This document shows, one piece after another, positions 1-11,185 of a stretch of 64,000 nt of DNA. Source of the stretch: Omphiscola glabra (lineage: Eukaryota > Mollusca > Gastropoda > Lymnaeidae); contig OZ024797.1 of assembly GCA_964017045.1 (NCBI GenBank), positions 12,555,062 to 12,619,061 on the forward strand. The letters run 5' to 3'. The notes beneath the pieces were generated by a model. The model was not told the origin of the DNA. It did not search any database and worked only from the letters and a program-made list of their open reading frames with translations. Numbering within the stretch: position 1 is the stretch's first letter; every line of letters starts with the position of its first letter. The position numbers and the translations under genes are program-made.

Positions 1-149
1 AACACCGGTGACCTGAGTGCACCCATTGATACAACATTGCATTGTTGAGGGTTGGTTGACTTGCTTGCACCCATTGATACAACATTGCATTGTTGAGGGC
101 TAAATATCGGGAAACTCACAAAATTACTTTACCAAATAGTTTATTATTT
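1..149. repeat. Two-copy direct repeat, about 48-bp period
   Basis: A segment containing acccattgatacaacattgc occurs at about 18-51 and again at about 66-99, a 48-bp step. The left end may continue outside the window. No coding signal is seen here. Confidence 0.7.
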
Positions 150-226
150 CACAGACACAGTGCTGAGAGTATGGAAGATTCTCTTTCTCTTTCGCCTTTT
201 CGTCCTCGAGGAACAGCAGCCGATCT

Positions 227-1447
227 TCATCGACGTCTGTGATTAGGACATAGGCCGCCTACAAGAGCCCTCCAGGCATCACGATCCTGAGCCAATCTCT
301 CCAGCCTCCCCCAAGTGTGGCCAAGTTTCTTGGTATCCGCCTCCACTTCACGGCGCCAAGTGTTCTTAGGCCTGCCTCTTTTCCGTTTTCCTTGAGGGTT
401 CCAATTCAAGGCTTGTCTAGTTATGCTGGAGGCAGGTTTCCTGAGCGTATGGCCAATCCATCTCCATCTTCTCTGGAGGATCTCTTGTTCTACAGGTTCT
501 TGCTTTGTCCGCTGCCACAGTTTCTGGTTGCTGATTCTGTCGGGCCAATGAATCCCGAGAATCCTTCTTAAGCAGTTATTGATGAAGGACTGGATTCTCT
601 TCATATTCCCAGCAGTGATTCTCCATGTTTCTGCACCATACAGTAGAACCGGTTTCACCATTGTGTTGAAGGTTCTGATCTTCAGTTTGGTATTTAGGTG
701 TTTGGAGGCCCAGACATTTTTTAGTTGTTGGAAGGCTGCCCGTGCCTTTCCTACCCTTATTTTGATGTCAGCATCTGTCCCACCTTGCTTGTCCACGATG
801 CTGCCAAGGTAGACAAAGCTCTCTACCTCCTCGAGCGCTTCCTCTTTGAGCCTGATGGGTGCTGTATTGGTAGTGGCATTGACCTTGAGGACCTTGCTCT
901 TCCCCTTGTGAATATTAAGACCAATACGTGCAGAAGTGTCTGCAATATTTCTGGTCTTCTCCTGCATCTGTTGTTGGGTATGGGAGAGAAGGGCAAGATC
1001 GTCAGCAAAATCAAGGTCATCAAGCTGGTCCCACAAGGTCCATTGAATACCATTCCGCTTCTGTTGTGTGGAAGTTTTCATCACCCAGTCAATGGCCAAT
1101 AGGAAGAGGAAAGGCGAAAGCAAACATCCCTGCCTCACACCGGTCTTCACCTGGAAAGCATCCGTCACCTGTTGTCCGTGGACCACTCGGCAGGTCATCC
1201 CCTCGTAAGAGTTTCTGATCAAGTCCGTGATTTTCCGCGGGACTCCATAATGTCTCAACAGTCTCCAGAGGGTTTGCCTATCCACACTGTCAAAGGCTTT
1301 CTCGTAGTCAACGAAGTTGATGTAGAGGGGTGAGTTCCATTCCAGGGATTGCTCTAGGATGATGCGCAGTGTTGCAATTTGGTCAGTACAGGATCTGTTG
1401 GTCCGGAAGCCAGCCTGTTTATGGAAGATTAGTTGTACAGTAAACAC
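227..1447 (-). mobile_element. RTE-like non-LTR retrotransposon, 5'-truncated reverse transcriptase and C-terminal region
   Basis: An open frame of about 400 codons encodes the back part of a non-LTR retrotransposon polyprotein. Reverse transcriptase motifs run in order: [37 protein letters not shown] and the catalytic FADD box (DFADDLALL). The C-terminal region follows with [12 protein letters not shown] and [15 protein letters not shown], typical of RTE-like elements. The N-terminal endonuclease and the first RT motifs are absent. Homology begins near 1420, and upstream of that the sequence is unrelated AT-rich DNA, so this is the usual 5' truncation. The frame is open to its stop at 227-229, so the insertion is fairly young. 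The first residues of the frame are read-through from the flank, not a real start. RTE assignment is by motif style and could be a neighbouring clade. Confidence 0.88.
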
Positions 1448-2169
1448 AAATCAACAAAGTTTCCAGGCAACTAATTTTGATGATCTTTAGTGTCCTCATT
1501 CGGAAAGGTGGGAAAGTGGCAGGAGTGGAACTATTTTGTGCATGGGATCAGTTCTTAAATTGACGGAGCACAATCAAAGACAGTTGCAAGATTTGGTTGT
1601 TGCTTAGCGTCGTCGTCTTGTCAGAAGTCTTTATTGCTCACTGTGCCATTCTTCTGTCTCATTCTTCTGTCTCATTCTTCTGTCTCATTCTTCTGTCTCA
1701 TTCTTCTGTCTCATTCTTCTGTCTCATTCTTCTGAGCAAGAGGAGAACTGTGAGATTCACAGTGCTTATTTGATAGTGTTCTGCATCCTTTTGGATAAGC
1801 TACATAAGATAATCAAGACGTTTCTCGTTACATCCTTAACGTTGTAAAGAAATACCACTTAAACACAAACAAAGTGTCACATACCGTTATATTGGTTTGT
1901 AAAACTTAATCTGTTTCAAGATTTGTTTCGTAGAATAAACAATATATAACAAAGGATTGAAAAGTAGAATACGAAGAGAAACGAAACAAAAGCTGGTGAT
2001 ATCAAAAATATTCAATATGTTATTAAAAAATTAAATTTCTAAAGAAATACAAAATCAAATAGACAGAAAAAAATATATATATAAACATCAAGCGAAAAGG
2101 TAAAATCCTTGAAAAAATCTAATATTAAATTTACACACACATAAAGAGTACAATCTTGGAATTATATAA
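1448..2169. other. Non-coding AT-rich stretch with a 13-bp minisatellite
   Basis: No gene is seen. The only structure is an array of about 6.7 copies of cattcttctgtct at about 1647-1733. The rest is AT-rich sequence. Confidence 0.7.
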
Positions 2170-2175
2170 CGTTTC

Positions 2176-2684
2176 GTAAATGTATAGCAAATGTAAATGT
2201 ATAGCAAATGTAAATGTATAGGAAATGGAAATGTATAGCAAATGGAAATGTATAGCAAAGGTAAATGTATAGCAAAGGTAAATGTATAGCAAAGGTAAAT
2301 GTATAGGAAATGGAAATGTATAGCAAATGTAAATGTATAGCAAATGTAAATGTATAGCAAAGGTAAATGTATAGCAAAGGTAAATGTATAAGAAATGGAA
2401 ATGTATAGCAAATGTAAATGTATAGCAAATGTAAATGTATAGCAAATGTAAGTGTATAGCAACTGTAAATGTATAGCAAATGTAAGTGTATAGCAAATGT
2501 AAATGTATAGCAAATGTAAATGTATAGCAAAGGTAAATGTATAGGAAATGGAAATGTATAGCAAATGTAAATGTATAGGAAATGTAAATGTATAGCAAAT
2601 GTAAGTGTATAGCAAATGTAAATGTATAGCAAATGTAAATGTATAGGAAATGTAAATGTATAGGAAATGGAAATGTATAGGAAA
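2176..2684. repeat. Minisatellite, 17-bp unit, about 30 copies
   Basis: Units of the form aaatgtatagcaaatgt with point variants (agg/agc, ggta/ggaa) repeat for about 500 bp. The unit is not a multiple of three, but it lacks stops on the - strand in all phases. This produces three overlapping false frames rich in YIYICYTF. Confidence 0.95.
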
Positions 2685-3952
2685 ATTAGCAAAAAGCTAT
2701 CCCGGCTAGGGATAGACATAGGGATTAACTCAGAACTACCCAGAAACGAAATTCTATATATTGCGTCACGTGACAGCTTTCTTTAGAACAAATAGAACGT
2801 ATTCGAACTTACACACCCCTTTTCTCAAAATATCGGTGACGTCAAATATCAGAACAAATTAAAGACAAGTGGATGTGCCTAACATTAGGCCTACAACAGC
2901 CGCCAATGGAGTTTATGCCAAGCTAACTTAAAACCTGGCATTTTAAGTCTTCTAACGCTTTACTTAATCCATGCATTCATCACATTAAGGATAATTCAAC
3001 AGGGAAAACGTATCTAAAACCTGAATAATTAATTATCCTAATATAAAAAGCTGATGTATAGCTTGAGGCAAGATGGTGAATTGCATGATACAAGCTGAGG
3101 AATTGCTTGTTACAAGCTGAGGAATTGCTTGATACAAGCTGAGGAACTGTTTGATACAAGCTGAGATTTTGCTTTATGCAAGTAATCAGCGATTTATTGA
3201 ATTAATAAAACTATATAGTCTCATTCGTTCTTTCAATAAATGTTCAAATTTATGTTCACTGTAAAATTTAATTGCGTCATATTCTTTTCTTAGTTTTTAT
3301 TTACGTAATTTTTGTTTCTTCAAAATTCTTGTCATTGTTTGTTCCTTTAAATTATCAATTTAATTGTTACGATATATATATATATTATGTTAACTACAAT
3401 TGTAACTATTGTGCTGAATGTTGAAGTGGGTTCAACTAATGCAAACTGTAAAAATGTAACCGTTAAAAGTAGCATTGCTAAACTATACAGTGTGGGTCAA
3501 GAAAAAGTAGCATTGCTAAACTATACAGTGGGGGTCAAGAAAAAGGAGCACATCTTTCTATGAAGGCATGAGTAGATGAAACAGCTAATGGGCTTGTTTT
3601 TATTCTCCTACATAAACGTTAAGGCAGATACTGGAACTATTTGAAAGTATTGTTACACAAACAGTCCATTTTCATGTACGAATTTCCCTATGTATCCCAT
3701 CACTGCTAAATTGTGTTATCTACAACTGCGCAGCAACAGGCATGTCAGGACAATAAAGAGATATAGTTTGTTTTCAACTTTTTTTTAAAAATGGTTGAGA
3801 TGAAAATGTGAATCTCTCAAATCCACGTGAGATGTGACAGCTGTTGTTTCCCATTAGTTAAAATAAAGGCTGTAGAGGAAAGGAGCGTTTCATCTTGTTA
3901 TTGGGCATCTGTCTTACATCTTGGAGATTGACGCGAACCAAGTTTAACCATA
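2685..3952. other. Intergenic stretch upstream of CTLD gene 1
   Basis: No gene is seen. It holds about five 22-bp units of gaattgcttgatacaagctgag (about 3077-3165) and a two-copy 38-bp direct repeat around agcattgctaaactatacag (about 3467-3544). The promoter of the next gene should lie toward its right end, but no TATA box can be pointed to with confidence. Confidence 0.6.
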
Positions 3953-5353
3953 ATGGCGACTCTTACAACCTTGTGCTTTGCAGTTCTTCTTTCAGAATTA
4001 GGTACTTATTAAATTTTTATGCTCAATATTTGAAATACATTGCTTGTCAACCAATTAGGAAAATTAAGTCATTATCATTGTACTACAATTGCCATAAACC
4101 ATTTTCCATGTGAAACTCACTGGTAATTTCTTAAAACTAACGTTTTCTATGTATTAATTCATCCAAAAATATAAAACAGATTAGTTTGAGAGTTACAAAA
4201 TAACGGAACAATACAAATGATTATATTTTGGCCGTTGGATTCATCGAGGGAAAAAGTGTTACCTACCTGCTGTCATAATCATAAAGCAGAAGTTGATGAG
4301 GTGCAAACCTCTACTAGAATCATATTTCTGGTCATCTTAAGTGGAAGGGACATCGTGTGTTTCTTTCATTAAATGGGGCTGCTACACAAAAATGGTTAAT
4401 AACCTGTGCTCTTGAACTAATAAAATGAATTTTGGTTTCCTGTAGAGCTTGCTTCACTCTGCTGGAAGTTTTATTGATTAAATTTTATTAGAAATTTTTT
4501 GTACCACTAAAATCGAGAATGACTTAATTTTTATTTCAATTCTAAGTATTCCACAATTTCAGTTAATTTAAAAAAAAGTTAATAAAAAATAATTATTAAA
4601 AACATATTTTCAGTTTTCTCTCATACGATCAATGACTGTCCAGCCAGTGTACCGAGGGACACCTACCTACAGGTGTACCAAGACTCGTGTTTTCAGTACG
4701 TAATCAACCGTGAACGCAGGCATTCCGTGGCCAAGGCGGACTGCGAACATCATGGCGGGACGCTGGCCATCGTCAACACGCCGGAGATTCAGAGCTTCAT
4801 TTACCACCAGCTGGTCAGCACGTACAAGGACTCCAGAGACAAGCTCTGGATCGGACTCAACGACATCGACAACGAAAATATTTACAAATGGGAGGACGGA
4901 TCGGCCTTGAACTTCACAAACTGGGACAGCGGTGATGGCCCCAACGCTGACTCCCACCACCATGCACATAATCACAATGACGATGACTGCACGGTTATAG
5001 ACATGGAGAGTGGGGGGAAGTGGGCGGAGTTCCCCTGCGAAGAAACCTCTTTTTTCTTCTTCTTCACCCAAGATGAAGAGCACTCCTACATCTGTCAGTA
5101 CAAACTGTCTCCCACCGCGACGGCGGTACCAATAACATCACCACCAACATCGGCTTCCACTGGGGCACAAACCGACTCGACAACACGACCCGTCACAGAA
5201 ACGGGCAACAAAGAACTGTCATTAGAAACAGACACCACGGTTACCTCTATAACAAACCCATGCCCCCCTTTTATGTGTGATTTAGACTGTGGATTGGACG
5301 GTTTCAGACAGAACGTCACTTCCGGTTGTTCCATGTGTGAATGCGATTTGTGA
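3953..5353 (+). CDS. Secreted C-type lectin with antistasin-like tail (CTLD gene 1)
   Basis: Two exons, 3953-4001 and 4614-5353, joined by a phase-1 intron (gtactt donor, ttttcag acceptor), give a 262-residue precursor. Exon 1 encodes the signal peptide MATLTTLCFAVLLSEL. Exon 2 carries a long-form CTLD at about 25-180: N-terminal Cys pair at 25 and 42, core Cys at 60, 142, 158 and 177, a WIGLNDID core and WEDG. GPN stands where EPN is usual and KWAEFPC replaces WND, so the standard calcium/sugar site looks lost. His133 and His137 precede Cys142. A run of five Phe lies between the third and fourth core Cys. A Thr/Ser/Pro-rich stalk (about 181-227) leads to a six-Cys tail with CDLDC and CSMCEC, resembling an antistasin domain. 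It is likely extracellular. Ligand and inhibitor activity are unknown. Confidence 0.9.
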
Positions 5354-5685
5354 GGTACGACTGATTTCATGTTAATGTTTTACACATTTACACTAAATAC
5401 ATATTCGTTTTATTCAATTTGCGAACACTTTTTTGTTTGTTTTATAACAATGGTTGTTATTTATTTTTTCATAAAGCTTGATGCAGTTAATGAGGAGACC
5501 AAAAAATAAAACCAAAAACAAGCTGCAGCTGGCAGAGAAGAGAGGTTGCCTAGGAACAGAACCCTCAAAGACTGCATATGTAGAATCGTCGGAGTGGGTC
5601 TCCATGTTCCGCGTTATTTTCAACTGCACTTGGTAGGAATCCAAATTTCCGTGCGTTACCTTTGCCTTTCAGCACAGGTCCCCTA
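5354..5685. other. Intergenic sequence after CTLD gene 1
   Basis: It should include the 3' UTR of gene 1. An aataaa-type signal occurs near 5503, but whether it is used is unknown. Nothing else is recognised. Confidence 0.5.
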
Positions 5686-6400
5686 CACAGGGGTCCTGTA
5701 CCCCAGGTAACGTTTCAGGGGGTTTGTGACAAACACCTCTTTATTGACATGCCATTTTTGGGACGGACATTTGCTTGCTAATCAATGAGTTCCATCTGTA
5801 CTTCAACTGGCACACCATCAAGGTTTCAATCAAACGGGTTCTAGAACAGAAGTATGTCACTCTCAATTCTGTCAAGATCTGATAATCTCTCCAACAAACG
5901 CTTCTTCAAGTGACTAATTTTTTTTTTCCTCCGGAAAATCGTGGTTGACATTTTCTGCGATTGCAGTGCAAATGTCCCGAATGAAGTTCATAGCAGAAAC
6001 GACTGGTTTCAGAACACAAGAAACATCTAAGTCTTTCCCGCAGAGTGCTTGCTGGTGTATTTTCCAGTTGTTGCTCCATGCATGTTGCAAACGGATGCGA
6101 ACTCTTCCGTTACCTGAAAGTCCAAATTGACAACACAAATAAGCGCGATAAGTTGTGACGTACTGGAGAGATCAGTAGACTTATCCAGCGCCAGAGAATA
6201 CAACAAGTTCCGAGCTTTCTAACGCATCTATATCACTATGTTCTCTCCATGTTCTTCTGTTCTCCGCACAACTAAACTTGACGAAAAGGCTGTTAGTTCC
6301 AACCGCTGGAAATACGATTTTTAATGCCCCCCCATATGTTTCCAACACTCCTCTTCCTTTCAACCAGTTACAATTTGTGGTAGTTATCAGACTTTGACAT
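5686..6400 (-). pseudogene. Decayed hAT transposase (GTF2IRD2/ZBED5-like), fossil
   Basis: Reading leftward on the - strand gives pieces of a hAT transposase in shifting frames. Near 6190-6120 is an LALDKSTDLSSTSQL-type block followed by NLDFQVTEEF. Then come TGKYTSKHSAG-like and HQQALCGKDL (about 6050-6030), VVSAMNFIRD (about 6000-5970) and VPVEVQMELID (about 5815-5785). This order matches domesticated and wild hAT transposases of the GTF2IRD2/ZBED5 type. Frameshifts and stops break every block, so it is not functional. Its ends were not defined. Confidence 0.7.
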
Positions 6401-7117
6401 ATTAGCGGGAATATGCTTAATGAATATTGTGTCTTATTTTCTTATTTTTTTTTAAACCAGCTTTTCCTAAACAACAAAAACCTCAGGTTACCTGGTGGGT
6501 TTTTAAATGTTGTCATCATTTGTTGATTAATTCTTATTGAAATACTTTTTGTTTTATGCCGACCTGACTTGGAGTTTCAAATTTCACATGCAACTTTATT
6601 TTTACCATTGATAGACTGTTATAATGTGATTTGTACACCCACCCAATATAAATGAATATCTATACCAACTACACCTCTGTAAAAAAAATAATTAACCGCA
6701 GATGGCAATATTAACGTCGGTCATTTAGAAGTTAACTTTTTTTGATGTCATCTTAACTCGATCCCACTAGGCACTGCCATGCGAGTAGTTATTTTATTCA
6801 TTATATTTACTGTATGTTTCTTGATTAACTATTACGGTACCGTATTTTACAATTTTGAGATAATATGATATGACTATCGGAGTTGAGGATAAGCAGGTCT
6901 GCAGTAGACAAGAAAATCTAAAAACAATAATTGAAAATTGAAAATGGTAACTTTAAGGCGCACAGGAGCCAGGTTGTATTCGCACGTGTGAAGATCTCCT
7001 AGTATTTTAAACATAAAATTTTAATTTAAATTGTATCACAACGGCTCGTTTTAGTAAGGAAATGTAAGCACCGGGCCGCCTGAACTGACGTCGCCGGCCT
7101 GATCTAATGATCTAGGG
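6401..7117. other. AT-rich intergenic stretch
   Basis: No gene or clear repeat is recognised. It lies between the hAT fossil and the next hAT-type MITE. Confidence 0.5.
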
Positions 7118-7626
7118 CAGGGGCGGGAACCTATGGCTCGCGAGCCAGATGTGGCTCTATTGATGGCTGCATCTGGCTCGCAGACAAATGTTCGATTATA
7201 AAAAAAATGTTTCTTTAGACTCCTTGGATCTACACATTAATTGCATTAATGGTAAGAAATACTCTTTGTTGATTAGCAACAGCATAACAAGGTTATTCAA
7301 AAGATTTCAGAGACATAATTATTGCATTTTTACTGTTGAAATTATACAAATTGCACACATTTACTTGAATTTTTAGTTTTAAACATAATGTATGGCTCTC
7401 ACAGAATTACTTTTCAAATTATGTGGTGTCCATGGCTCTCACAGAATTACTTTTCAAATTATGTGGTGTCCATGGCTCTCACAGAATTACTTTTCAAATT
7501 ATGTGGTGTCCATGGCTCTCACAGAATTACTTTTCAAAATATGTGGTGTAAATGGCTCTCACAGAATTACTTTTCAAAATATGTGGTGTCTATGGCTCTC
7601 TCAGACAAAAAGGTTCCCGACCCCTG
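7118..7626. mobile_element. hAT-type MITE with internal 40-bp tandem repeat
   Basis: The ends are inverted: CAGGGGCGGGAACCT on the left and AGGTTCCCGACCCCTG on the right. The flanks are atctaggg (7110-7117) and atctagag (7627-7634), a 7/8 match to an 8-bp target duplication as expected for hAT. There is no transposase. About 5 copies of a 40-bp unit (ggctctcacagaattacttt...) fill 7391-7600. The repeat unit itself contains the tggctct motif of the element end. Confidence 0.85.
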
Positions 7627-7810
7627 ATCTAGAGTTTACAGAAATTAGTTTTATGTTTTAAAATGCGTTACATTTGCTTATCTAGTCTGACAATATTTCA
7701 ATATGTTAACAAAAATAAGAATCAAAACGTTGATTGTGTACGTGAGTATTTAATTAATTGTTTAACTAATATCACAGATTTGGAAGTCAGAAACTTTAGA
7801 TAGAATATAT
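7627..7810. other. Short non-coding gap
   Basis: AT-rich sequence with nothing recognised. Confidence 0.4.
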
Positions 7811-8440
7811 GGCTCTTGATGCTGGTGCGTGCGTTGGTTGACTTGATGGTCTTGCGTGCACTGGTTGACTTGACGCTGGTGCGTGCGTTGGTTGACTTGA
7901 TGGTCGTGCGTGCACTGGTTGACTTGATGCTGGTGCGTGCGTTGGTTGACTTGATGGTCGTGCGTGCACTGGTTGACTTGATGCTGGTGCATGCGTTGGT
8001 TGACTTGATGGTCTTGTGTCCACTAGTTGACTTGATGCTGGTGCGTGCGTTGGTTGACTTGATGGTCTTGCGTCCACTAGTTGACTTGATACTGGTGCGT
8101 GTATTGTTTGACTTGATGGTCTTGCGTCCACTAGTTGACTTGATGCTGGTGCGTGCGTTGGTTGACTTGATGGTCTTGCGTCCACTAGTTGACTTGATGC
8201 TGGTGCGTGCGTTGGTTGACTTGATGGTCTTGCGTCCACTAGTTGACTTGATGCTGGTGCGTGCGTTGTTTGACTTGATGGTCTTGCGTCCACTAGTTGA
8301 CTTGATGCTGGTGCGTGCGTTGGTTGACTTGATGGTCTTGCGTCCATTAGTTGACTTGATGCTGGTGCCTGCGTCGGTTGACTTGATGGTCGTGCGTGCA
8401 CTGGTTGACTTGATGCTGGTGCGTGCGTTGGTTGACTCAG
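7811..8440. repeat. Minisatellite, 27/54-bp unit, about 11-12 copies of the 54-mer
   Basis: Alternating 27-bp half-units share gttgacttgatg. One half has ctggtgcgtgcgttg and the other has gtcttgcgtccactag or gtcgtgcgtgcactgg. Because 54 is divisible by three, both strands stay open. The resulting Ala/Pro/Ser- and Leu/Val-rich frames are artefacts. Confidence 0.95.
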
Positions 8441-8615
8441 ATCACATTAGGTCTCACGCGACATCTGGTGACTTTTGTTTCCCCATAAAAGAAAAAAACC
8501 ACAACCATGAAATATATTTTTTTAAAAAGAAAAACAAATGTCTCTTTACTAATCAGAACACGGGAGTCGCTTATCTTAAGTGTGTGTCATCCATATTACG
8601 AGTGGACCTTCCAGT

Positions 8616-10803
8616 ATGGATACACTTGCAGCATTGTTGACTGGAGTAGTACTAACTCACTTAGGTATTTTCACGATTTTTATACTTAATCTTTAAAAGT
8701 GTATAACTAAACATTTTCTCATACTGTATGGTTTAAATTTACTAAACACCGAGTCACTTAATACACCGTTAAATCGAGAAGTAAGTTTACTTTTCTGCTG
8801 ATTATTAGTTTGAAAATAATGGATTGTCGCGGTCAGATTGCGTGACGTTGTTCTGTGTCTGTTGTTGATGTGTGAGTGAGTGACAGTGTTTTTTTCCCTT
8901 TTGTTATTTTTCTTATATCCCACGAATCGCACTCAGCCACGTATGACCTATGACACGTAACGGTGGCAGTGGGCTCAAAACAACCAGGTCATTCACCCAC
9001 AAAGTACAGTGGAGCCCCGCAATAACGCGATTAATTGGTTCAAAAATCAGATCGCGATTTAATTCATTTTTTGGGGAGGCTTGTGACCAGGTCCAGGGGA
9101 GAAGCTTGTGACCAGGTCCAGGGGAGAGGCTTGTGACCAGGTCCAGAGGAGAGACTTGTGACCAGATCCAGGGGAGAAGCTTGTGACCAGGTCCAGGGGA
9201 GAGGCTTGTGACCAGGTCCAGGGGAGGCTTGTGAACAGGTCCAGGGGAGGCTTGTGACCAGGTCCAGGGGAGAGACTTGTGACCAGGTCCAGGGGAGAAG
9301 CTTGTGACCAGGTCCAGGGGAGAGGCTTGTGACCAGGTCCAGGGGAGAGGCTTGTGACCAGGTCCAGGGGAGAGGCTTGTTACCAGGTCCACGGGAGAGG
9401 CTTGTGATCAGGTCCAGGGGAGAGACGTGACCAGGTCCAGGGGAGAGGCTTGTGACCAGGTCCAGGGGAGAGACTTGTGACCAGGTACAGGGGGAGGCTT
9501 GTGACCAGGTACAGGGGGAGGCTTGTGACCAGGTCCAGGGGAGAGGCTTGTGACCAGATCCAGGGGAGAGGATTGTGACCAGGTACAGGGGAGAGGCACT
9601 TAAAAGAGGAAAAAGTACAACAAAAGAATTTTCTTAAAATTTCTAGTTTTTTTTCTCCCCATAAATCCACACAGGAGAAAACACACAAACAAATGTGGAC
9701 ATTTGCACAATTATCTCGATTTTCTTGAAACTTACATTTACTGAAATCACCAGTGTATTTAATTACCAGTTTTGTATTTGAATAATTTTTTTATCATCGT
9801 TGGCTAAATGTCCGTCGGTAAAACGGTCGGTGGCAACGAAATGGCGATGGCATAACGGTAGCGGAAAAATGGCGGCGGCAAAACGGAATCCTGAATCTTT
9901 AAACAATATTTTGAATGAAAGAAATAGAAATTGTGTGAGGCTGCATGAAAAGTCTGGCGGTCTTTTTTATTTTATTTTAAAATTATGTATCATTAATATG
10001 ATTTGTTTGTAAACGTATCTCCAGTGACTGGCCAGACCTTCATCGACTGCCCTGACAGTGTACCAAAGGACCACTTCCTCCTGGTGCACGGTGACTCTTG
10101 TTTCCAGTTCCTCCTCAGCCGTCTGCGCACGCACTCCGTCGCCAAGTCTGACTGTGAAAGCCGCGGAGGGACCCTGGCTTTGGTTAAATCTGCAGACGTT
10201 CAATCGTTCCTCTATCGAGAGCTTACCAGTATGTTCAGATCTCTCTCTGGCAAATTCTGGATCGGCCTAGATGACATCGACAAGGAAGATGTGTTTAGGT
10301 GGGAAGATGGTTCGGCCTTGAACTTCACAAACTGGAACACCGGACAGGGTCCAAACTCGGGATCATGGAGCCACTTAGTGAGCCACAATGAGAATGACTG
10401 TGTGGTATTGAATATGGAGTACGGCGGTAAATGGTCGGAATATCCGTGCGAGTCTTCCACGCTTTTATCCAACCCACAAGTTGCGGAGCATCCGTTCATT
10501 TGCCAATACAAGTTGCCGCCACAGGTTATTTTATTAACAGTACCTACATCGTCCACCACAGAGGCACTGCTGACCGACACATCGGTAGATATACGACCAG
10601 TACCTACATCGTCCACCACAGAGGCACAGCTGACCGACACATCGGTAGATATGCGACCAGTACCTACATCGTCCACCACAGAGGCACAGCTGACCGACAC
10701 ATCGGTAGATATAGGACCAGGATCCACGGATATATCAGCAGGACTTAACACCACGGTGTCATCTTTATCACCAGCACCAGAAACCACAAAAGTTTCTGTA
10801 TAA
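8616..10803 (+). CDS. Secreted C-type lectin with repetitive Thr-rich tail (CTLD gene 2)
   Basis: Exons 8616-8664 and 10025-10803 (phase-1 intron; gtattt donor, ctccag acceptor) encode about 275 residues. Exon 1 reads MDTLAALLTGVVLTHL, a signal peptide. Exon 2 is a long-form CTLD with six Cys, FWIGLDDID, WEDG, GPN in place of EPN and KWSEYPC in place of WND. The pair His-x3-His lies before NENDC. After the last core Cys (FICQYK) comes a stalk with three in-frame copies of a 20-residue unit containing SSTTEAQLTDTSVD (DNA 60-bp repeat, about 10549-10716). It ends at VSV and lacks the antistasin-like tail. Its intron holds a 25-bp minisatellite, and another minisatellite begins about 20 bp after the stop. 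A read-through start at 10003 was rejected because the signal exon splices in frame at 10025. Confidence 0.87.
9009..9068 (+). mobile_element. Possible Tc1/pogo-type transposon end
   Basis: The sequence tggagccccgcaataacgcg followed by attaattggttc resembles a pogo/Tigger-type terminal repeat. No partner end is seen because the 25-bp minisatellite starts immediately after it. Weak call. Confidence 0.3.
9069..9598. repeat. Minisatellite, 25-bp unit, about 21 copies, in the intron of CTLD gene 2
   Basis: Units of the form aggcttgtgaccaggtccag plus gggag repeat with variants (ggtaca, agatcc, one 24-mer, some deletions). The period of 25 rotates through all three frames on the - strand without stops, creating false Pro/Trp-rich frames. 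Confidence 0.95.
10549..10716 (+). repeat. Coding 60-bp tandem repeat in the stalk of CTLD gene 2
   Basis: Three near-identical 60-bp copies beginning cctacatcgtccaccacaga encode a 20-residue Thr/Ser-rich unit each. Differences are few, so the expansion is recent. Confidence 0.92.
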
Positions 10804-10821
10804 GCGTCAAGGGAGAAACGA

Positions 10822-11185
10822 TGCCCTTGTTTCCAAACCTTGCCTCCTGTTTCCAAACATTGCCTCCTGTTTCCAAACATTGCCTCCTGTTTCCAAACAT
10901 TGCCTCCTGTTTCCAAACATTGCCTCCTGTTTCCAAACATTGCCTCCTGTTTCCAAACATTGCATTGTTTTTCCACACCTTGCCTTCTTTTTCCACACCT
11001 TGCCTTCTTTTTCCACACCTTGCCTTCTTTTTCCACACCTTGCCTTCTTTTTCCACACCTTGCCTTCTTTTTCCACACCTTGCCTCCTTTTTTTCAAACC
11101 TTGCCTTCTGTTTCCACACATTGTCACCTGTTTCCAAACATTTTCTCCTGTTTACAAACCTTGCCTCCTGTATACACACCTTTAA
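10822..11185. repeat. Minisatellite, 20-bp unit, about 17 copies
   Basis: Two unit types follow one another: ttgcctcctgtttccaaaca (about 10840-10960) and ttgccttctttttccacacc (about 10975-11100), then degenerate units. It starts only about 20 bp after the stop of CTLD gene 2 and so may lie in its 3' UTR. Confidence 0.93.

Noticed and set aside
2088..2719. Three long - strand frames rich in YIYICYTF that look like a membrane protein
   Set aside because: They are translations of a 17-bp minisatellite in different phases; the same sequence pattern appears in all three.
4673..4700. Internal start for CTLD gene 1 at 4673
   Set aside because: It would remove the first conserved Cys and the signal peptide. 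The exon pair 3953-4001 and 4614-5353 keeps both and matches the other seven genes.
5098..5340. Reading the Thr-rich stalks as a sign of a transmembrane receptor
   Set aside because: No hydrophobic membrane segment follows the stalk in any of the eight genes, so secretion is the simpler view.
7796..8640. Open frames of 201 (-) and 274 (+) codons with regular repeats
   Set aside because: Both come from the 54-bp minisatellite, which lacks stops on either strand. No splice or domain evidence supports either.
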